8,196 nt of DNA from an uncultured Veillonella sp. (GTDB lineage Bacteria; Bacillota; Negativicutes; Veillonellales; Veillonellaceae): positions 1-8,196 of the forward strand of contig CAKPSA010000056.1 in NCBI GenBank assembly GCA_934183145.1, given 5' to 3'. Every line of letters starts with the position of its first letter. The first letter of the stretch is position 1. The notes under the pieces are model-generated. The model did no database searches, had not been told where the DNA came from, and worked only from the letters and a program-made list of their open reading frames with translations. Made by a program: the position numbers and the translations under genes. Positions 5,777 to 8,196 of this stretch are shown piece by piece.

Positions 5777-7414
5777 TTAGAAGAAGAAGTGGTGAATTTC
5801 ATGGATGAAATGTTGACCGAAGAAGGAAATACAACCATGCATAACGATGAAGATCAAGAAGTATTTGAATGCGCTGTTCATGATAACGCTTGCTTCGATT
5901 TCATGTTCTAAGTTGTGAGCTTCTTCAGAACCAATTTCTTTGTGGTTTTCTAGGTATGCTTTCAAAGCAGGACCTACGGCACCAATAGAAATCGCGATGG
6001 ATTGTGGAGACAACATTTTGCCGATACCAGCTGCACCGGAGTTAACTGCTGCCAACCAGAAGCCAAGGTCTTCGAAGTTTGTAGGATCTAAACCTTGAGC
6101 TGCAGCGATTTGAAGTGGGCCAAACAATACGTTGGAGTTTGTACCGGAACCAGTCAAGAAGGCACCCAACGCACCTACGATAGGAGCGAATAGAGGGTAC
6201 AAGGAACCTGTACCAGCAACCATTGCTTTCGCAATATCTGCAGTCATACCAGAGTAAGTCATCAATTTAGCTGTCATAACAACTGTGATGATTGTAAGGT
6301 ATGTGAATTTCAAGTTTTTAACTGTGGAACCCAATGTACCGAAAATTTCGCCAGCTTTTGCTTTTTGGATGAAACCACCAACAATACCAGCGATGAAAAT
6401 CATGATACCAGGAGTTGCAATCCATACGAATGTGTAAGGTTTTGCACCAGCGCCTTGGTAAATAGGTACAGATGTTTTAATGGACGCAAGAGGACCATTA
6501 ATTGCAGGGAACAATTTAGAAGTCAATAACAATAATACGAAGATCAAGATGAATGGCATTGCAGCGATTAAGCCTTCACTACCAGAAACTTTAGGAACTT
6601 CGCCAGTTTGTTTAACTGCGTATTCAGGATCATTAGGAGGCATAATTTTTGCACAACCGATGATAACTGCCATAATTACGATGGATGCAGAGATTACGGA
6701 TAATTCTGGACCCATTACAGCGTTGATTATAGTTTCAGGAACAGCTAATGCTAAACCAGAAAGTAATGTAACTAGGAATACGCCTTTTAACGCTTTAACA
6801 CCGCCGCCGATAATCATAACAACGAAGAATGGAGCGATAAGGTTAAGTAAGAATAATTGTACAGAAATGAATGTACCTAAATGGCTTGGATCAAGGTTTG
6901 TTAAGGATGCCAATGTAGTTGTTGGAATACCGATGGAACCAAATGTTGTTGGTACGGAGTTTGCAACGAGACATGCGATGATAGATTTCAATGGGTCAAA
7001 ACCTACTGCAACCATCATAGCAGCTGGAATTGCAACGGCAGTACCAAAGCCAGCCATACCTTCCATGAAGGCACCAAAGCCCCATGCAAGTAACAATGCA
7101 AGTACACGAGTATCAGATGTTACAGAAGAAAGCATTGTTTTAATAGTTTCCATTGCTTTCGTATGTACTACCAAGTTATAAACGAAGATAGCAGCTGTAA
7201 TAACTAATAGGATTGGCCAGATTGCCAAAGCGGCACCTTCAAGGGCACCAGTGACCATAATGAATGGGTCAGATTGGAATGCTGTAATAGCGATGATGAA
7301 AGAACCGATTGCAGCAACACTTGTTGCTTGCCATGCAGGTAATTTCAAGATGGATAACGCTACGATCAACCAAATGATTGGAGATAGCGCTAATAGAACG
7401 GTGATAGCACTCAT
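5777..7414 (-). CDS. lctP: L-lactate permease (LctP family)
   Basis: This is a 545-residue polytopic membrane protein of the lactate permease family (H+-coupled lactate or glycolate uptake; E. coli LldP and GlcA are relatives). The signature GFGAFMEGMAGFGT lies at residues 112-125, followed by PTTFGSIGIPTTTL. The second signature, LTGSGTNSNVLFGPLQ, is at about 415-435. At least twelve hydrophobic segments are visible, and the length is normal. I prefer the ATG at 7412-7414 because a Shine-Dalgarno-like GAAAGGAT sits a suitable distance upstream. The ATG at 7424-7426 would add four residues but leaves the GG directly against the start codon. The protein ends in a His/Phe-rich tail (EIHHFFF). 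It is transcribed in the same direction as the adjacent dehydrogenase but appears to have its own promoter. In a Veillonella-type organism, this would be a main entry route for lactate as carbon and energy source. Confidence 0.93.
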   Translation of the reverse strand: MSAITVLLALSPIIWLIVALSILKLPAWQATSVAAIGSFIIAITAFQSDPFIMVTGALEGAALAIWPILLVITAAIFVYNLVVHTKAMETIKTMLSSVTSDTRVLALLLAWGFGAFMEGMAGFGTAVAIPAAMMVAVGFDPLKSIIACLVANSVPTTFGSIGIPTTTLASLTNLDPSHLGTFISVQLFLLNLIAPFFVVMIIGGGVKALKGVFLVTLLSGLALAVPETIINAVMGPELSVISASIVIMAVIIGCAKIMPPNDPEYAVKQTGEVPKVSGSEGLIAAMPFILIFVLLLLTSKLFPAINGPLASIKTSVPIYQGAGAKPYTFVWIATPGIMIFIAGIVGGFIQKAKAGEIFGTLGSTVKNLKFTYLTIITVVMTAKLMTYSGMTADIAKAMVAGTGSLYPLFAPIVGALGAFLTGSGTNSNVLFGPLQIAAAQGLDPTNFEDLGFWLAAVNSGAAGIGKMLSPQSIAISIGAVGPALKAYLENHKEIGSEEAHNLEHEIEASVIMNSAFKYFLIFIVMHGCISFFGQHFIHEIHHFFF

Positions 7415-7474
7415 TTCTAAAATCATCCTTTCAAGAAAAATAAAAATATATGCTTAACAGGACGATGTAGTTTA

Positions 7475-7489
7475 ATCAATTTAATTGAT
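7475..7489. promoter_or_regulatory. Small palindrome in the lactate permease leader
   Basis: ATCAAT and ATTGAT flank a 3-base centre (tta), just downstream of the predicted transcript start. The position suits a repressor operator. It does not match the GntR-type LldR/PdhR consensus (TGGT...ACCA), and it is the outward-facing version of an FNR half-site pair, so no regulator is assigned. The 6-bp A/T-rich arms could be coincidental. Confidence 0.3.
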
Positions 7490-7501
7490 GAGTAAATCGC
7501 T

Positions 7502-7530
7502 ATTGTATTAAGTTGTAAAAGTTCAGTTAA
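7502..7530 (-). promoter_or_regulatory. Predicted sigma-70 promoter of the lactate permease gene
   Basis: On the minus strand, TTAACT (-35, 7530-7525) is followed by a 17-base spacer and TACAAT (-10, 7507-7502). The expected transcript start near 7495 gives a leader of about 80 bases to the ATG at 7414. Together with the hairpins at 7594-7660, it suggests that the permease is transcribed separately from the upstream dehydrogenase. Confidence 0.5.
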
Positions 7531-7593
7531 AATAAAGGATTACAATAAAATAACAGATGTACTTATCATAAAAAGTGATATAACTCTTAAAAA

Positions 7594-7624
7594 TTTTTAG
7601 CCTCATTACACATGAGGTTAAAAA
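7594..7624. terminator. Second hairpin downstream of the dehydrogenase gene
   Basis: TTTTTAGCCTCAT (7594-7606) pairs with ATGAGGTTAAAAA (7612-7624) around a 5-base loop, with one mismatched position that is a G-U wobble in plus-strand RNA. On the minus strand the stem ends in A's followed by TTTTT. It may be a weak backup terminator behind 7634-7660. Confidence 0.45.
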
Positions 7625-7633
7625 TATAAGAGA

Positions 7634-7660
7634 GGGGACATAAACAGTGTTTATGTCCCC
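7634..7660 (-). terminator. Terminator of the Ldh_2 dehydrogenase gene
   Basis: GGGGACATAAAC (7634-7645) and GTTTATGTCCCC (7649-7660) form a perfect 12-bp stem with a 3-base loop. It lies about 50 bases downstream of the dehydrogenase stop codon (7711-7713). A pyrimidine-rich tail follows on the minus strand (TCTCTTATATTTTT) and TTCTTT follows on the plus strand. Confidence 0.75.
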
Positions 7661-7710
7661 TTCTTTACCGACTACATGTCCGTGTTAGGGCCTTTGTAAG
7701 GTCTTAGGTA

Positions 7711-8196
7711 TTAGTAGTTACCTTTGAACATTGTAGCAGGAGCTTCTGGTACATAATCGCCGAAGTAGGATTTGAAGTCTAGACCTAATTCGTTGCAAAG
7801 ATCTTGAACTTCAAGCATTGTACCGTTAAGTACAGGGATGCCTTCAGCTTTAACTTTTTCAACGGATTCATGTTCTTTTTCGCCATGAGTATAGATGCGA
7901 TCTTGACCTTGAGCTTTAGGAGCTTCACGTAATTCTTGTAAGAATTGGGAGAAGTGTTTTTTGATTTCAGCAGCATCGCCGAAGAACTCAGGGTTGATAG
8001 CCATGAAGCCGTGGCAGATGTTGGATTTGCCACCGATCATACATTTATTGGATGTACCACCTTGGGACAAGATAGAGGAGAATAATTCAGCAATCATGCC
8101 GTTACCATAACCTTTGTGACCGCCAAGAACTTCTGTAGCACCACCTAAAGGAAGGATACCGCCGCCTTCATGACGGGAGATGTTGCCCAATACTTC
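7711..8196 (-). CDS. Malate/L-lactate dehydrogenase, Ldh_2 family (C-terminal fragment; 5' end beyond the window)
   Basis: The frame is open to the right edge, so 161 C-terminal residues are visible out of about 350 usual for the family; the TTG at 8188-8190 is internal. The visible part shows ILPLGGA (14-20) and the strong family signature GGHKGYGNGMIAEL, starting at residue 25, which belongs to the NAD(P)-binding and active-site region. A later AINPEFFG and a YTHGEKEHE near the C-terminus match the usual end of these enzymes. The Ldh_2 family (AllD, ComC, YlbC and archaeal malate dehydrogenase relatives, unrelated to classical Rossmann LDH) interconverts 2-hydroxy acids and 2-oxo acids using NAD(P). 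The adjacent lactate permease points to lactate or malate as substrate. The gene ends with a strong hairpin (7634-7660) before the permease promoter. Confidence 0.9.
   Translation of the reverse strand, partial: EVLGNISRHEGGGILPLGGATEVLGGHKGYGNGMIAELFSSILSQGGTSNKCMIGGKSNICHGFMAINPEFFGDAAEIKKHFSQFLQELREAPKAQGQDRIYTHGEKEHESVEKVKAEGIPVLNGTMLEVQDLCNELGLDFKSYFGDYVPEAPATMFKGNY

Noticed and set aside
6480..7181. 233-codon open frame on the plus strand
   Set aside because: It lies entirely antisense to the lactate permease, whose conserved motifs prove the minus frame. There is no ribosome binding site, and the translation has no domain character.
7686..7706. Hairpin tagggcctt / aaggtctta just downstream of the dehydrogenase stop codon
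   Set aside because: It pairs only with two G-U wobbles in plus-strand RNA and becomes A-C mismatches on the minus strand, where the gene is transcribed. Probably chance.

Overview
The window looks like the chromosome of a Veillonella-type bacterium (class Negativicutes, an anaerobic Firmicutes relative). This is inferred from four things. The base composition is AT-rich. A very long [4Fe-4S] activator/2-hydroxyacyl-CoA dehydratase-like protein of the kind found in strict anaerobes is present. An LctP-type lactate permease lies beside an Ldh_2-family malate/lactate dehydrogenase. The Shine-Dalgarno sites and simple hairpin terminators are of Firmicutes type. No phage, transposase or CRISPR gene is present.

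Layout. Positions 1-3252 (+) hold most of a fused acyl-CoA dehydratase activase/dehydratase-like protein whose start lies outside the window. Positions 3253-3949 form a gene-free stretch between two convergent genes. It contains three copies of a small palindromic repeat, two direct and one inverted and diverged, plus one extra orphan intrinsic terminator. Positions 3950-5137 (-) encode a Bcr/CflA-family MFS exporter, with a leader hairpin that resembles an attenuator. Positions 5138-5367 are a divergent promoter region. Positions 5368-5652 (+) encode a small secreted PepSY-domain protein. A bidirectional terminator (5731-5763) separates it from a lactate permease on the minus strand (5777-7414). 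Positions 7415-7710 hold the permease promoter, a small palindrome and two hairpins that end the next gene. Positions 7711-8196 (-) are the C-terminal part of an Ldh_2-type dehydrogenase that runs off the right edge.

How the genes fit together. The permease and the dehydrogenase form a lactate uptake and oxidation locus, with the dehydrogenase upstream and separately terminated. The activase/dehydratase-like protein belongs to low-potential, ATP-driven radical dehydration or reduction chemistry, but its substrate cannot be read from the sequence. The exporter and the PepSY protein look like independent single-gene units.

The most unusual feature is the repeat family at 3260-3928. Its hairpin loop is conserved while the stem sequences differ and remain complementary, and it is bounded by short terminal inverted repeats.
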